A stretch of DNA of 64,000 bases from Veillonella sp. (GTDB lineage Bacteria > Bacillota > Negativicutes > Veillonellales > Veillonellaceae): NCBI RefSeq assembly GCF_018364065.1, contig NZ_JAGZMO010000003.1, positions 300,969 to 364,968 of the forward strand. The letters run 5' to 3'. A program made the translations under genes and the position numbers. This document shows, one piece after another, positions 27,487 through 36,763 of the stretch (positions are counted from its first letter, which is position 1; the number at the start of each line of letters is the position of its first letter). A model generated the notes under the pieces. It was given only the letters and a program-made list of their open reading frames with translations, was not told the origin of the DNA and searched no databases.

Positions 27487-27531
27487 TTTAACTGTCCTCC
27501 TTAGTACTTACTATATTTTTAATGTCTTGGT

Positions 27532-27552
27532 AACGGATAATTATTATCCGTT
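27532..27552 (-). promoter_or_regulatory. Fur/PerR-family operator-like palindrome
   Basis: A perfect inverted repeat with two 10-bp arms (AACGGATAAT and its complement) around a central T. The core GGATAAT-T-ATTATCC has the 7-1-7 layout of Fur and PerR boxes. It sits just downstream of the catalase -10, where a repressor would block transcription. Confidence 0.7.
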
Positions 27553-27561
27553 GTTAAATTA

Positions 27562-27590
27562 ATTATATCACTTAATTTTGTAAGAGACAA
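27562..27590 (-). promoter_or_regulatory. katA promoter
   Basis: On the minus strand TTGTCT (27590-27585) and a consensus TATAAT (27567-27562) have a 17-base spacer, about 75 bases before the catalase ATG. Confidence 0.75.
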
Positions 27591-28505
27591 TTAACATTTT
27601 GCAATATATATGTAAAATTCAATCCTTTTCTTTTAATATATACGTTAACTATAACTTTCTTCTGACAATGAAGTGTATACAATATGAAACTAAGACGGCA
27701 GTAGTTGAAAGTTAAAACTAATGAAATAATTTTTGATTAATCTAGTGAAAATTTAAGTTATTAGAAGAATATATCGGAGCTTAGTAATCTGATTAGTTAA
27801 GATAAAAGCCATTGATGAGGAGAACTGTAAATTAGATCACTGTATTAAACGAATAGAGTTTGGTATTAATGGGGGCAAAATTTCAGCGGCAAAGTAATTA
27901 TGCTTCGGGGAATGAAGAAAGGGATCTTGAAAAAAACAGTTCAAAATCTTTCAATCTGTTTAAAAATTTTCAATATGAAATAAATCGTGTATTTGCTGTG
28001 GGAAATAACAAAATTAAATTTATAAGGCACTAAAAAAGGAGGAATTAAAAAAAAGAGAAGCTCACTTATTCTCCGCTTGAATCATGAATAACGTTAATTA
28101 AAAATAAAGGATTAGTTAAAGTAACTTTGTAAAAATATTTTATAAAAACTTATGCATAAGATGACTGCATAATGAATTTGAATTACTAGGATTTATAAAT
28201 TTCACAGATTGTTCATACATGACTGTTATAATCTACTATAAAATATTTAGAAATAAAACTTATATTGTTATAACTACAAAATTTGTAGGAGTTGGGGGAC
28301 AATTCTAATTTACTTTAATTTTTGAAAAATAAGTATAATGAAAATAGTTGATTAAACTATGTTATACAGTAAAGAATATTTGATTATTTTATTGATGTCA
28401 AAAATTAAAAAATGATTAACAGTTAAAAGGAAGTTGCTAATCAAGTGAATAGGCTTTGGATGACTAATAAGTTTTGTTAATGGTTTGTAGGTTAGGGGTG
28501 CAATC
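27591..28505. other. Long AT-rich spacer between katA and the adhesin gene
   Basis: About 900 bases without a supportable gene on either strand. One perfect 7-1-7 palindrome is visible, CTACAAA-A-TTTGTAG at 28274-28288, some 220 bases upstream of the adhesin start; it could be an operator. AT-rich promoter-like hexamers are too frequent to choose among. Confidence 0.5.
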
Positions 28506-30554
28506 GTGAACAATATTTTTAAAGTTATTTGGAGTAAAACAAAAGGATGTTATGTTGTTGCTTCAGAATTGGCGAAAAATCATCAGGGAAGTAAAAGTAG
28601 CATAAGCCGGAAAAAGCGAATCAGTGCGGCTGTAATGGCAGCGTTGCTATTGGCGCCACAGATGACAACATATGGGATAAATTATATTAATATTGGTGGT
28701 GATGGCTCCAAAGAGAATCCTGGGGAAGCGTGGCGCTCCGGGTCTTCGGGAAATGGGCAGTTATCTTTCATGGCTGGAGATGGAATTAAGATATCTATTG
28801 GAGATGTATCAGGAAAGGAATATGATAAAACATTTACCGCTACAATTGGAATCGATCCCAAGTATATGGAAAGCATTAATGCTAGCGTAAGTTCCGCATC
28901 GACCAGTGCTTCCAGTGCGGCAGTAAGTGAAAGTAACGCCTCGAACAGTGTGAGCTTGGCAAGTACAAGTGCAAGTTCTGCATCCACAAGTGCGGTTGAG
29001 GCAAGTACAGGTGCAAGCAGTGCAAGCTCAAGTGCTACACTAGCATCAACAAGTGCAAGTAGTGCAACATTGAGTGCAACATTAGCCTCTACTAGTGCAT
29101 CCTCTTCGTTATCGAGTGCCGGAGTTTCTGAGTCATGGGCAAATCAAGCATCGACTAGTGCATCTAATGCAGTATCTAGTGCAAACTCAGCATCAACTAG
29201 CGCAAGCAGTGCAAGTTCAAGTGCAACTTTGGCTTCAACAAGTGCAAGTAGTGCAATATCGAGTGCAAGCTCAGCCTCTACGAGCGCAGTGAATGCCTCC
29301 AGTAGTGCTTCCGCAGCGTCTACCAGTGAAAGTAACGCTTTATCAAACGCAAACTTAGCGTCTACTAGCGCAAGCAGTGCTAACTCAAGTGCGGCTTTGG
29401 CTTCAACAAGTGCGAGTACTGCAACATCGAGTGCTACATTAGCATCTACCAGTGCAGAGGCTGTTCAAAGTAGTGCAAGTGTAGCGCAGAGTAGTGCAAA
29501 CAGCGCAGCTTCTAGTGCAAGTTCAGCCTCAACAAGTGCAAGTAGTGCAGAATCGAGTGCGACTGAGGCAAGTACAAGTGCAAGTAACGCCGAAACTAGC
29601 GCAAGTAAAGCAGAATCAAGTGAAAGTCAAGCAGAGTCTAGTGCGACGAAAGCGGAAAGTAGTGCCTCATCGGCTGCTGACAGCGCCTCTTCCGCCTTTT
29701 CTTCGGCAAGTACGGCGGTTGATGCGGCATCCACAGCCAAAACGGCGGCATCCAGTGCGATTGAAGCAGCCACATCGGCCTCTACTTCGTATCAAAAGTT
29801 AGTGGATAGCGGTATTATAGGTGGCACGGCAACCGGGGAAAATGCAATGGCTATGGGCCGAGATTCGGTGGCTAAAGGAAATGGTGCATCGGCCATGGGA
29901 GTTAATGCATCGGCGACGGCTGAAGATGCGACAGCTATCGGCAGTAATGCCAGCGCCACCGGTAAAAACTCCGTAGCCTTGGGCGCCGGTTCCGTGGCAG
30001 ATCAAGATAATACCGTATCGGTCGGCTCCATAGGGAATGAACGAAAGATAACAAATGTAGCAGCTGGTGAAATTTCACCTACATCGACGGATGCCATTAA
30101 TGGCAGTCAGATTTATGGGTTAAGTTCTGAAATTGCCAATGTAGGAAATCGGGTTAATAAGTCCGGTGCGAATGCGGCAGCACTGGCAGCCTTGCATCCG
30201 CTGGAAGCTGATCCTGACGATAAAGCTACATTTGCTGTAGGTTTCGGTACCTATCATGGAGAAAAGAGTCTGGCTCTTGGCGCATTCTATCGGCCTAATG
30301 AGAACAGCATGTTCAGCATCGGTAGTACGCTCGATACGGGCGATGCCATGTTTAACGTAGGTGCGTCTTTTAAATTTGGTAGTAGCACAATCGACAGTGA
30401 GAAAAAGGCACAATATAAAAATATGCCGATAAGTACGATGAACGCTATTGAAGATAAGGTGCAAGAGCAACAGAAGACGATTAGTGCACAGGCTCGTCAA
30501 ATAGAAGAGTTGCAGGCCCAGGTTAAAGCGCTGTTGGCTAAAGTCGGCGTGTAA
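28506..30554 (+). CDS. Trimeric autotransporter adhesin (YadA-like), Ser/Ala-rich
   Basis: A 682-residue type Vc surface adhesin. Residues 1-60 form an extended ESPR signal peptide (MNNIFKVIWSKTKGCYVV, hydrophobic AAVMAALLLAP). Residues 125-430 are a low-complexity region of Ser-Ala-Ser-Thr repeats. Residues 440-510 are YadA head repeats (AMAMGRDSVAKG, ATAIGSNASATG, SVALGAGS). A neck follows (ITNVAAGEISPTSTDAINGSQ), then the trimeric beta-barrel anchor at about 549-621 (GANAAALAALHPL to VGASFKFG). Beyond the barrel is an extra tail of about 60 residues with a predicted coiled coil (QARQIEELQAQVKALLAKVGV). The GTG start follows AGGTTAGGGG. The DNA repeats make length variation likely. A DUF2827 gene follows. 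Confidence 0.93.
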   Translation: MNNIFKVIWSKTKGCYVVASELAKNHQGSKSSISRKKRISAAVMAALLLAPQMTTYGINYINIGGDGSKENPGEAWRSGSSGNGQLSFMAGDGIKISIGDVSGKEYDKTFTATIGIDPKYMESINASVSSASTSASSAAVSESNASNSVSLASTSASSASTSAVEASTGASSASSSATLASTSASSATLSATLASTSASSSLSSAGVSESWANQASTSASNAVSSANSASTSASSASSSATLASTSASSAISSASSASTSAVNASSSASAASTSESNALSNANLASTSASSANSSAALASTSASTATSSATLASTSAEAVQSSASVAQSSANSAASSASSASTSASSAESSATEASTSASNAETSASKAESSESQAESSATKAESSASSAADSASSAFSSASTAVDAASTAKTAASSAIEAATSASTSYQKLVDSGIIGGTATGENAMAMGRDSVAKGNGASAMGVNASATAEDATAIGSNASATGKNSVALGAGSVADQDNTVSVGSIGNERKITNVAAGEISPTSTDAINGSQIYGLSSEIANVGNRVNKSGANAAALAALHPLEADPDDKATFAVGFGTYHGEKSLALGAFYRPNENSMFSIGSTLDTGDAMFNVGASFKFGSSTIDSEKKAQYKNMPISTMNAIEDKVQEQQKTISAQARQIEELQAQVKALLAKVGV

Positions 30555-30631
30555 TATACGGAAAGAGCGAAATCAGCTAGTCAGCAAAACAATAAATAAG
30601 CAATGTAGTAAGTAACATAGGGATAGAAAAG

Positions 30632-30657
30632 TCCGGGGGATAAGGCCCCGGATTTTT
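30632..30657 (+). terminator. Terminator after adhesin gene
   Basis: TCCGGGG and CCCCGGA form the stem, followed by TTTTT. Confidence 0.8.
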
Positions 30658-30681
30658 CTAAAGACAGATTAAAGGGTATAT

Positions 30682-31866
30682 ATGATGAGTCATACTGTAA
30701 ATGAAACGCAATTACAGAGAGAGACGGGGGCGAATGGAAAACGAGGGATTCGCATTGGTATTACATTTTTCTGGGGGCAAAGTTATAAGCATATCTGGTC
30801 GAATGGAGCCGGTCAAAATATGTACTTCTTGCGAGAAACGTTAAAGCAGATTGACTGGGTTGATGAGGTTTACTTCGTATTTTGGGGCAATGATTTAAAA
30901 ACGCTGCCTAAAGAACTTGAAATCGATGCAATGGGTGTAGATATATTCCCTTATGAAGACGTAGTCAAGACGACGGACGTTTTAATTGAAGGAACGCTTA
31001 CTCTAGAGCCACGCTATGAAAAAGAGTTTCGTAAGTACGGTGCTAAAATCGTAACGTTCCGAATGGGCAGTGATTTTATCATGGACATGGAGAAATTGGT
31101 CAATAAAAAGGATGGTGGACGTGGGTTTAACGGCTCTACATACGATCAAGTCTGGCTGATTCCGCAGATTTACAAGACCAACAAAGACTATATGGAAGTT
31201 ATGACCGGGACGAAAGCCTATAAAGTACCTCACGTTTGGACCCCATTCTTTTTCGATAGACAGGTGGCGAATTTACAGGAAGGTCTCAGCTTTGGATATA
31301 ATCCGGATAAAACAAAGCGTGGACGGCGCGTTACGGTGATGGAGCCGAACATATCTGTGCTTAAAAATTGCTACACGCCGGTGCTGATTGCGGAAGCGGC
31401 GTATAAAAAGGAGCCGGAAGCCATTGCCCATGTGTATTTGTGCAACACTTATGACATAAAAGACGTTTCCGGATTTCATAATTTTATCGGTTATACAAAA
31501 CTCGTTAAAGATGGAATTATGACCGTAGAAACACGCCATTTGATGCCGTACTTTCTGTCGCGCTATACAGACATCATGTTGTCGTTCCAATGGGAATTGG
31601 GCTTAAACTATACGTACTATGAGGCGTTGTATGGAAACTATCCGTTGATTCATAATTCTACAATTTTGTTAAATGCCGGCGTAGGTTATTACTATCCGGA
31701 GTTCGATGCGCAGCGAGGCGCACAAGTACTGCTGGATGTAATTAACACATATGATGATAATTTTGAAGAAGAAGTAGCGAAAAATAAGGCCTTTCTGGAA
31801 ACTCTATCGCCATACAATCCGGATGTATATAAAGAATACGAAAAATTACTGAATTTGTTATTTTGA
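30682..31866 (+). CDS. DUF2827 family protein, glycosyltransferase-like
   Basis: A 394-residue cytoplasmic protein. The opening RIGITFFWGQSYKHIWSNGAGQ and later KVPHVWTPFFFD, then VMEPNISVLKNCYTPVLIAEA and GLNYTYYEALYGNYPLIHNS, are typical of DUF2827, whose layout resembles GT-B glycosyltransferases. The E-A-L-Y-G-x-Y-P-L motif resembles the nucleotide-sugar site of glycosyltransferase group 1. It lies just after the terminator of a Ser/Thr-rich adhesin, so adhesin O-glycosylation is an attractive but unproven role. ATGATG at 30682 gives two equivalent starts. Confidence 0.8.
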   Translation: MMSHTVNETQLQRETGANGKRGIRIGITFFWGQSYKHIWSNGAGQNMYFLRETLKQIDWVDEVYFVFWGNDLKTLPKELEIDAMGVDIFPYEDVVKTTDVLIEGTLTLEPRYEKEFRKYGAKIVTFRMGSDFIMDMEKLVNKKDGGRGFNGSTYDQVWLIPQIYKTNKDYMEVMTGTKAYKVPHVWTPFFFDRQVANLQEGLSFGYNPDKTKRGRRVTVMEPNISVLKNCYTPVLIAEAAYKKEPEAIAHVYLCNTYDIKDVSGFHNFIGYTKLVKDGIMTVETRHLMPYFLSRYTDIMLSFQWELGLNYTYYEALYGNYPLIHNSTILLNAGVGYYYPEFDAQRGAQVLLDVINTYDDNFEEEVAKNKAFLETLSPYNPDVYKEYEKLLNLLF

Positions 31867-32017
31867 GTATTGTTTTAATAGAAATACAAAGGCATAGTGC
31901 AGGAAGTTAAAGACAATATATACTGGATACAAAGGTCATATATGTAGGGATGAAGACAATATTTGTAGAAAGAGAAGTCAATATATACAGGAAATATATG
32001 AAGGGGAAATAGGCAAT

Positions 32018-32057
32018 AAGTCCATCGATGTGAACACACTTCGATGGGCTTGTTTTG
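32018..32057 (+). terminator. Terminator after DUF2827 gene
   Basis: AAGTCCATCGA/TCGATGGGCTT outer stem with a small inner GTG/CAC pairing, then GTTTTG. A direct repeat of CACATTTTATTTGATAT follows at 32089-32123. Confidence 0.7.
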
Positions 32058-32183
32058 CGCTTCTTTACGTTGATATCGTAGCCACATTTTATTTGATATC
32101 TTCGCCACATTTTATTTGATATAATATGATTAAGAATTAGTGAATTTGTAATCGTATAGGGACTTTTATAAAGGGGATACAAA

Positions 32184-33080
32184 ATGAAAATACATTATTT
32201 CCAACGTTATCACTCGCCGGAAAATGTAGCGACCGGCAACACGATGCTATTATTATCTCGGCTATATCAATATTCGCCGGATAAATTTTTTCGCTTGTTA
32301 AAAAATGAATTTTTTTCAGAGTACATAGAGGATGATTTCGAGCCGGAGATTGTATTTCAATTGCAAGAACGAAATCGTAACAGTGTGCCGGATGCTACGA
32401 TTACACAAGATAGTTTTAAAATTGTGGTGGAGACTAAGTTGACAGATTCCTTTAATATAGATCAATTGGAACGGCACTTAGATTCGTTTGGTGTTGAAAC
32501 GTATAAATTGTTAATCTCTTTGGCGCCTGGATTGATGCCGAAAGCACAAATGAAGACATTTACAGAGAGTTTGCGCCAATATAATGAAAAATTATTGCAA
32601 CAACATAAGGAAAATGTGATTGAGCAGCAGAGGGAAGATGAGCTAAATCAGGGGAACTCTAAACTACGTAAGGCATTTACTAATACGGCTATCAATCCGA
32701 TTATTCATATTAATACTACGTTTGAAAGTCTTGCCGATGCAGTGCAGTCGGTCATAGATCCGAATCTGGACCATGAGATGCAGGACATTTTAGATGATTA
32801 TTTGGACTATTGCTATTTCGATAATCTAATTCCTGAGTCCGACTCGTGGAAGTTTATGCGTATGAAACGTGTGGGAACTACAATCGATTTTAATTTAAGT
32901 GAAAACCTTTATTACGATGATGCTACACGCCCATTTCGACCTCATGATTATTTAGGCTTGTATACGCAGAAAACTGTATGTGCCATTGGAAAAATTTGTG
33001 CCCGTATTACGGCCGAATATAAGGGGGAAAATGAGGTTGTATATGATGTGGAGTTTGGTGAACTGACTGATGAAGCGTAA
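32184..33080 (+). CDS. PD-(D/E)XK nuclease superfamily protein
   Basis: A 298-residue soluble protein. SVPDATITQDSFKIVVETKL gives the PD...(E)-x-K core, followed by FNIDQLERHLDSF, as in PDDEXK proteins of unknown biological role. The N-terminus (HYFQRYHSPENVATGNTMLLL) is also typical of that group. An AAAGGGGAT ribosome binding site precedes it. The next small gene overlaps its end by 11 bases. It may be an isolated defence gene or a fragment of a restriction module. Confidence 0.75.
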   Translation: MKIHYFQRYHSPENVATGNTMLLLSRLYQYSPDKFFRLLKNEFFSEYIEDDFEPEIVFQLQERNRNSVPDATITQDSFKIVVETKLTDSFNIDQLERHLDSFGVETYKLLISLAPGLMPKAQMKTFTESLRQYNEKLLQQHKENVIEQQREDELNQGNSKLRKAFTNTAINPIIHINTTFESLADAVQSVIDPNLDHEMQDILDDYLDYCYFDNLIPESDSWKFMRMKRVGTTIDFNLSENLYYDDATRPFRPHDYLGLYTQKTVCAIGKICARITAEYKGENEVVYDVEFGELTDEA

Positions 33081-33327
33081 AGCGCTTATTGAAAAGGCGG
33101 CTATTAAAGGCGAAGAATTTAATTATAAGTTAAAAGACTATAAACATAGATACTTCTTTGTTGAAAAATTCTATAAAACCAAGTTTGAAAAAGTGAGTCC
33201 TTACGCAGCAATGGGCGCAAGGATGTTTGATCTGACAAAAGTACTGGACTTGAAAAATCCGAAAAAAGGAAATATGCCAAGTGTAGAAGAAATTGCGGAG
33301 ATGCTTAGCAAGGAGACGTGGAAGTAA
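33070..33327 (+). CDS. Small basic unknown protein (85 aa), overlapping
   Basis: The ATG at 33070 lies inside the last codons of the PD-(D/E)XK gene (11-base overlap), which suggests translational coupling. The protein is basic (MKRKALIEKAAIKGEEFNYKLKDYKHRYFFVEKFY). No family was recognised. It may be a partner of the nuclease-like protein; alternatively the pair could be one gene split by a frameshift, since no strong ribosome binding site is seen. Confidence 0.55.
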   Translation: MKRKALIEKAAIKGEEFNYKLKDYKHRYFFVEKFYKTKFEKVSPYAAMGARMFDLTKVLDLKNPKKGNMPSVEEIAEMLSKETWK

Positions 33328-33464
33328 TACCTATACCCCCCTTATGCGTCTTTTTTCATGTTGTGATATAATTGTAAATGGAAAGTTTACGACTTTCTGC
33401 AACAAAAATTATTAAATTTATTTTATGTAACGTAGTATAGGTTTTATTTTAAAGGAGGCTCGTA

Positions 33465-34805
33465 ATGAAAACATACGACATTATTGTCATCGGTTTCGGT
33501 AAGGCAGGTAAAACATTGGCCGGTATTTTGGCTAAGCAGGGCAAAAAGGTTGCCTTGATTGAAAAGGACGCCAACATGTACGGTGGTACTTGTATCAATG
33601 TGGGCTGTATTCCATCGAAACGATTGATTACTGATGCGGCATTGGCACCAACAGCAAGTGTGGAAGAAAAAGCCGCTTATTATAAAAAGTCTATTGAAGA
33701 AAAACGCAAGCTTACAGGTGCTTTGAATAAAGCCAACTATGATAAATTGATTGGTGCCGGTGTGGAAGTTATCGACGGCACAGCATCCTTTGTTGACGCT
33801 CATCACGTGGAAGTTAAAACTGCATCCGGTAACATTACATTGGAAGCGGCGCAGTTCTTGATTAATACAGGTGGCACGCCTGTAATTCCTAATATTAAAG
33901 GTGTTAATGAAAGCAACAAAGTGTATACTTCGGCTACACTCATGGACTTGGACGTATTCCCTCAAAAGCTGACTGTTGTAGGCGGCGGTTATATCGGCGT
34001 TGAATTCGCAGCTATGTACGCTAACTTCGGCAGCGAAGTAACAATTGTTCAAGATGCAGATGTATTCTTGCCTCGTGAAGACGAAGATATGGCCGAAGCT
34101 ATTCGCGAAGTATTGGCAGCTAAGGGTGTTAAGGTTGTAACCGGTGCCACTGTTACTGAAATCAGCGGCGGCGACTTACATTACACTGTAGGCGGTGAAG
34201 CACAGGTTCTTCCTGGCGATGCTATCTTAATCGCTACAGGCCGTCGTCCTAACACTGACGAATTAAACGCGGAAAAAGCAGGCGTAAAACTTACTTCCCG
34301 CGGTGCTGTTGAAACTGATGAACATTTACGTACATCTGTAGATCATATTTGGGCTGCCGGTGACGTAGTTGGTAAATTGCAGTTCACTTACATTTCCTTA
34401 GATGACAGCCGTATCGTATTGTCTGACATGAAGGGCGAACGTACACGTACGACTGAAAACCGCGGCGCCTTCGCATACTCCGTATTCATTGATCCTCCAT
34501 TGTCCCGCGTAGGTCTTAGCGAAAAAGACGCTAAAGCACAGGGCTTGGAATATCGCGTAGTAAAAATGCCGGCAGCGGCCATTCCTAAGACAAAAGTTCT
34601 TCGTAAAACAGAAGGTATGTTAAAAGCCTTAATCGGCACTGACGACAGAATCTTGGGCGTTCAATTATTCTGCGCTGAATCCCATGAAATCATCAACATG
34701 ATTAAATTGGCTATGGACCACGACTTGAAATACCAAGTACTTCGTGACTTCATTTATAACCATCCAACTGTTTCCGAAGGATTGAACGACCTCTTTGCAT
34801 TATAA
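33465..34805 (+). CDS. FAD-dependent pyridine nucleotide-disulfide oxidoreductase (RclA/YkgC-like)
   Basis: A 446-residue flavoprotein. The FAD-binding GFGKAGKTLA lies at the N-terminus and the redox-active pair in GGTCINVGCIPSK, followed by NAD(P)-binding VVGGGYIGVEFAAMY and the second FAD segment HIWAAGDVVGKLQFTY. The dimer interface domain ends in HPTVSEGLNDL, with the His-x-x-x-x-E pair. The N-terminal GFGKAGKTLA points to the RclA/YkgC group, which in E. coli answers reactive chlorine, rather than to lipoamide dehydrogenase, and no dehydrogenase complex genes lie nearby. AAAGGAGGCTCGT precedes the start. An oxidative-stress role fits the nearby catalase. Confidence 0.88.
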   Translation: MKTYDIIVIGFGKAGKTLAGILAKQGKKVALIEKDANMYGGTCINVGCIPSKRLITDAALAPTASVEEKAAYYKKSIEEKRKLTGALNKANYDKLIGAGVEVIDGTASFVDAHHVEVKTASGNITLEAAQFLINTGGTPVIPNIKGVNESNKVYTSATLMDLDVFPQKLTVVGGGYIGVEFAAMYANFGSEVTIVQDADVFLPREDEDMAEAIREVLAAKGVKVVTGATVTEISGGDLHYTVGGEAQVLPGDAILIATGRRPNTDELNAEKAGVKLTSRGAVETDEHLRTSVDHIWAAGDVVGKLQFTYISLDDSRIVLSDMKGERTRTTENRGAFAYSVFIDPPLSRVGLSEKDAKAQGLEYRVVKMPAAAIPKTKVLRKTEGMLKALIGTDDRILGVQLFCAESHEIINMIKLAMDHDLKYQVLRDFIYNHPTVSEGLNDLFAL

Positions 34806-34827
34806 GAGTTGGTTAACGGACCTAACC

Positions 34828-34967
34828 TTATAAGTAACAGTTGACTTAATCTAATAGTATGAGCGATAGTTGCTTAATCTTATATTATTAGAGCGGGCTA
34901 ACTTAATCTAACAGTATAACTCCCTGAAGCTCTGAGATTTAGACTCAAAGTTTCAGGGAGTTTTTTA
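34828..34967 (+). terminator. Tandem repeats followed by terminator
   Basis: Three degenerate copies of a CTTAATCTAA(T/C)AGTAT-like unit (34850-34918) lead into a terminator at 34919-34967: ACTCCCTGAA/TTTCAGGGAGT followed by TTTTT. Confidence 0.75.
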
Positions 34968-35200
34968 TGTGGCACGAATTATAACGATTGTATTAACTCC
35001 TTTGATAATCAAAATATAGACCAGCTCTGAAGAAAAAACTTGCTTTAAGTTAACTCCAGTGTGTTAGAATGTATTTTATATTTAATAGAAATATAAAGAA
35101 GATAGTAATAATATAAGAAATGATTTGAGATAATCTCAGAGAAAATATAAAAGAAATTCTAAAAGGATACATAAGAGAGACAAGGAGTTTAGACTGATAA

Positions 35201-36265
35201 ATGAATAGCAAGGCAATACAAAATATAAGGTATTTTATAGAGAATGTATGTAAAGGTATAAAGGCATACATAAGCGCCATGCGAACAGCAAGTGCAAAGG
35301 TGCGTGGCTCTTCTCTGGCAGTGCTTCTTATGGTGGGGATGGCGTTGTCTATGATGAATCCGTTCGCTGCGGAGGCACGTAGTACAGAGCTTACGATTCC
35401 CGGTGATCACGGCAAGTTAGCCGCTATTATGCAAACGCCGGATAACCGCGATACCTATCCTATGGTGATTATTATGCATGGTTTCTCTGCCAGCAAAGAT
35501 GGCGCGTTGTTGAAGTTGATTGCGGACGATTTGGAGCAGAACGGTATTGCTTCAATACGCTTTGATTTTAACGGTCATGGCGACAGTGACGGTCGGTTCG
35601 AAGACATGACAGTGCTTAATGAAATCAGTGATGCTCGCCATGTATATGAGTTTTTAAAAGAGGACGCATCTAATAGAAATGTCATAACATCCATTTCACT
35701 GGTGGGCCACTCCCAAGGTGGTGTGGTGGCATCCATGTTAGCTGGAGAGTTGGCGAAGGAGCAGGGCAGTAAGGTTATTAACAGTGTGGTACTGTTGGCG
35801 CCGGCCGGAAATATTGCGGACGGTCTCATTGGAAGTAATTTCTTCAGCTTCCAATTTGATACGGAGCAGCTGCCGGAAGTGGTAGAATTGCCAAGCGGTT
35901 TACGCATTGGTCGTGATTATTTTAAAACGGCCTATAATTTACCAATCTATGATACGGCCAAACAATATGAAGGGCCGGTAGAGATTATTCAGGGCAGTGC
36001 TGATGAAGTGGTTCCGGAACGATATAGACGCCGATTTGAACGAGCCTATGGTGATAAGCGTGCGGAGCTGCATGTGTTGGACGGTTATGATCATGAGTTT
36101 ACTCAAAATCGCCAGGCAGTGGCACAGATGGTGACTGACTTTGTGAAGACGAAGGCGGAAGCAACGGCCAATGGTTCTTCAAGTGATTTGATGGGAACGA
36201 TTAACAGCTGGTGGCGGCAGGCAGTGCATTGGCTGGCACAAATTCGTACATTGCTGGGTGTTTAA
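35201..36265 (+). CDS. Exported alpha/beta hydrolase
   Basis: A 354-residue serine hydrolase. A hydrophobic leader (SLAVLLMVGMALSMM, ending near FAAEARS) suggests export to the periplasm or membrane anchoring. HGFSASKDG and FDFNGHGDSDGRF surround the oxyanion strand. The nucleophile elbow is GHSQGG, the acid is in GSADEVVP and the His in DGYDHEF. It resembles the esterase/acylaminoacyl-peptidase-like group. The exact start is uncertain; an internal ATG at 35279 would give a more classical signal peptide. The substrate is unknown. Confidence 0.85.
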   Translation: MNSKAIQNIRYFIENVCKGIKAYISAMRTASAKVRGSSLAVLLMVGMALSMMNPFAAEARSTELTIPGDHGKLAAIMQTPDNRDTYPMVIIMHGFSASKDGALLKLIADDLEQNGIASIRFDFNGHGDSDGRFEDMTVLNEISDARHVYEFLKEDASNRNVITSISLVGHSQGGVVASMLAGELAKEQGSKVINSVVLLAPAGNIADGLIGSNFFSFQFDTEQLPEVVELPSGLRIGRDYFKTAYNLPIYDTAKQYEGPVEIIQGSADEVVPERYRRRFERAYGDKRAELHVLDGYDHEFTQNRQAVAQMVTDFVKTKAEATANGSSSDLMGTINSWWRQAVHWLAQIRTLLGV

Positions 36266-36328
36266 TTTGCACCTTACCGGGCGTTTAAATTCCCACATTC
36301 AGGATGTTTAATTAAATAATAAACGGAG

Positions 36329-36502
36329 TCCCCGTACTGATTGAGTAGTATCTTAAAGTTAGAGCTTTAATGCTAGAACTTTGAGGTTAGAGCTTTAATG
36401 CTAGAACTTTGAGGTTAGAGTTTTAATGCTAGAACTTTGAGGCTAAAACTTTAAGGTTAGAACTTTTTAGTGAATTACTCATATCGGTGCGGGGATTTTT
36501 TT
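36329..36502 (+). terminator. Long terminator with tandem repeats in its loop
   Basis: TCCCCGTACTGATTGAGTA pairs with TACTCATATCGGTGCGGGGA through G-T pairs and a bulge, followed by TTTTTTT. The loop of about 130 bases is made of tandem repeats (see 36358-36470). Confidence 0.7.
36358..36470. repeat. 28-bp tandem repeat, three near-perfect units and one degenerate
   Basis: Unit starts are 36358, 36386 and 36414, each GTTAGAGCTTTAATGC followed by TAGAACTTTGAG (one C-to-T change in unit 3). A fourth degenerate unit starts at 36442. Each unit contains inverted TTAGAGCTTTAA-like pairing. Confidence 0.9.
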
Positions 36503-36763
36503 GTTATTGTGAATGTTTTATTCGCATGGTCTTTTATTAGTGAGTTTGGTTAGTGATTTTTATTAGTATGGAAGTTTTGGTTAATGCGTTATCTGTTGCA
36601 ATCCGAACGTAAAACAAGGCCTATTTACGGATAATTCGCGTGGCTACGAATTATATTATGTATACATTCGGCATTTAGGCTGAATAATATTGTAATTCTA
36701 TAGTTTTTATGGTATCTTATATAAATACAAATGTCTATTCAAAGTAGAGAAGGGGGTGTTCAG

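Noticed and set aside
33444..34052. 202-codon minus-strand ORF opposite the flavoprotein gene
   Set aside because: Antisense frame full of Cys, Phe and His codons; the plus-strand frame has unmistakable FAD and redox motifs.
36358..36470. Possible CRISPR-like 28-bp repeats
   Set aside because: The units are directly adjacent with no spacers, so this is a tandem repeat.
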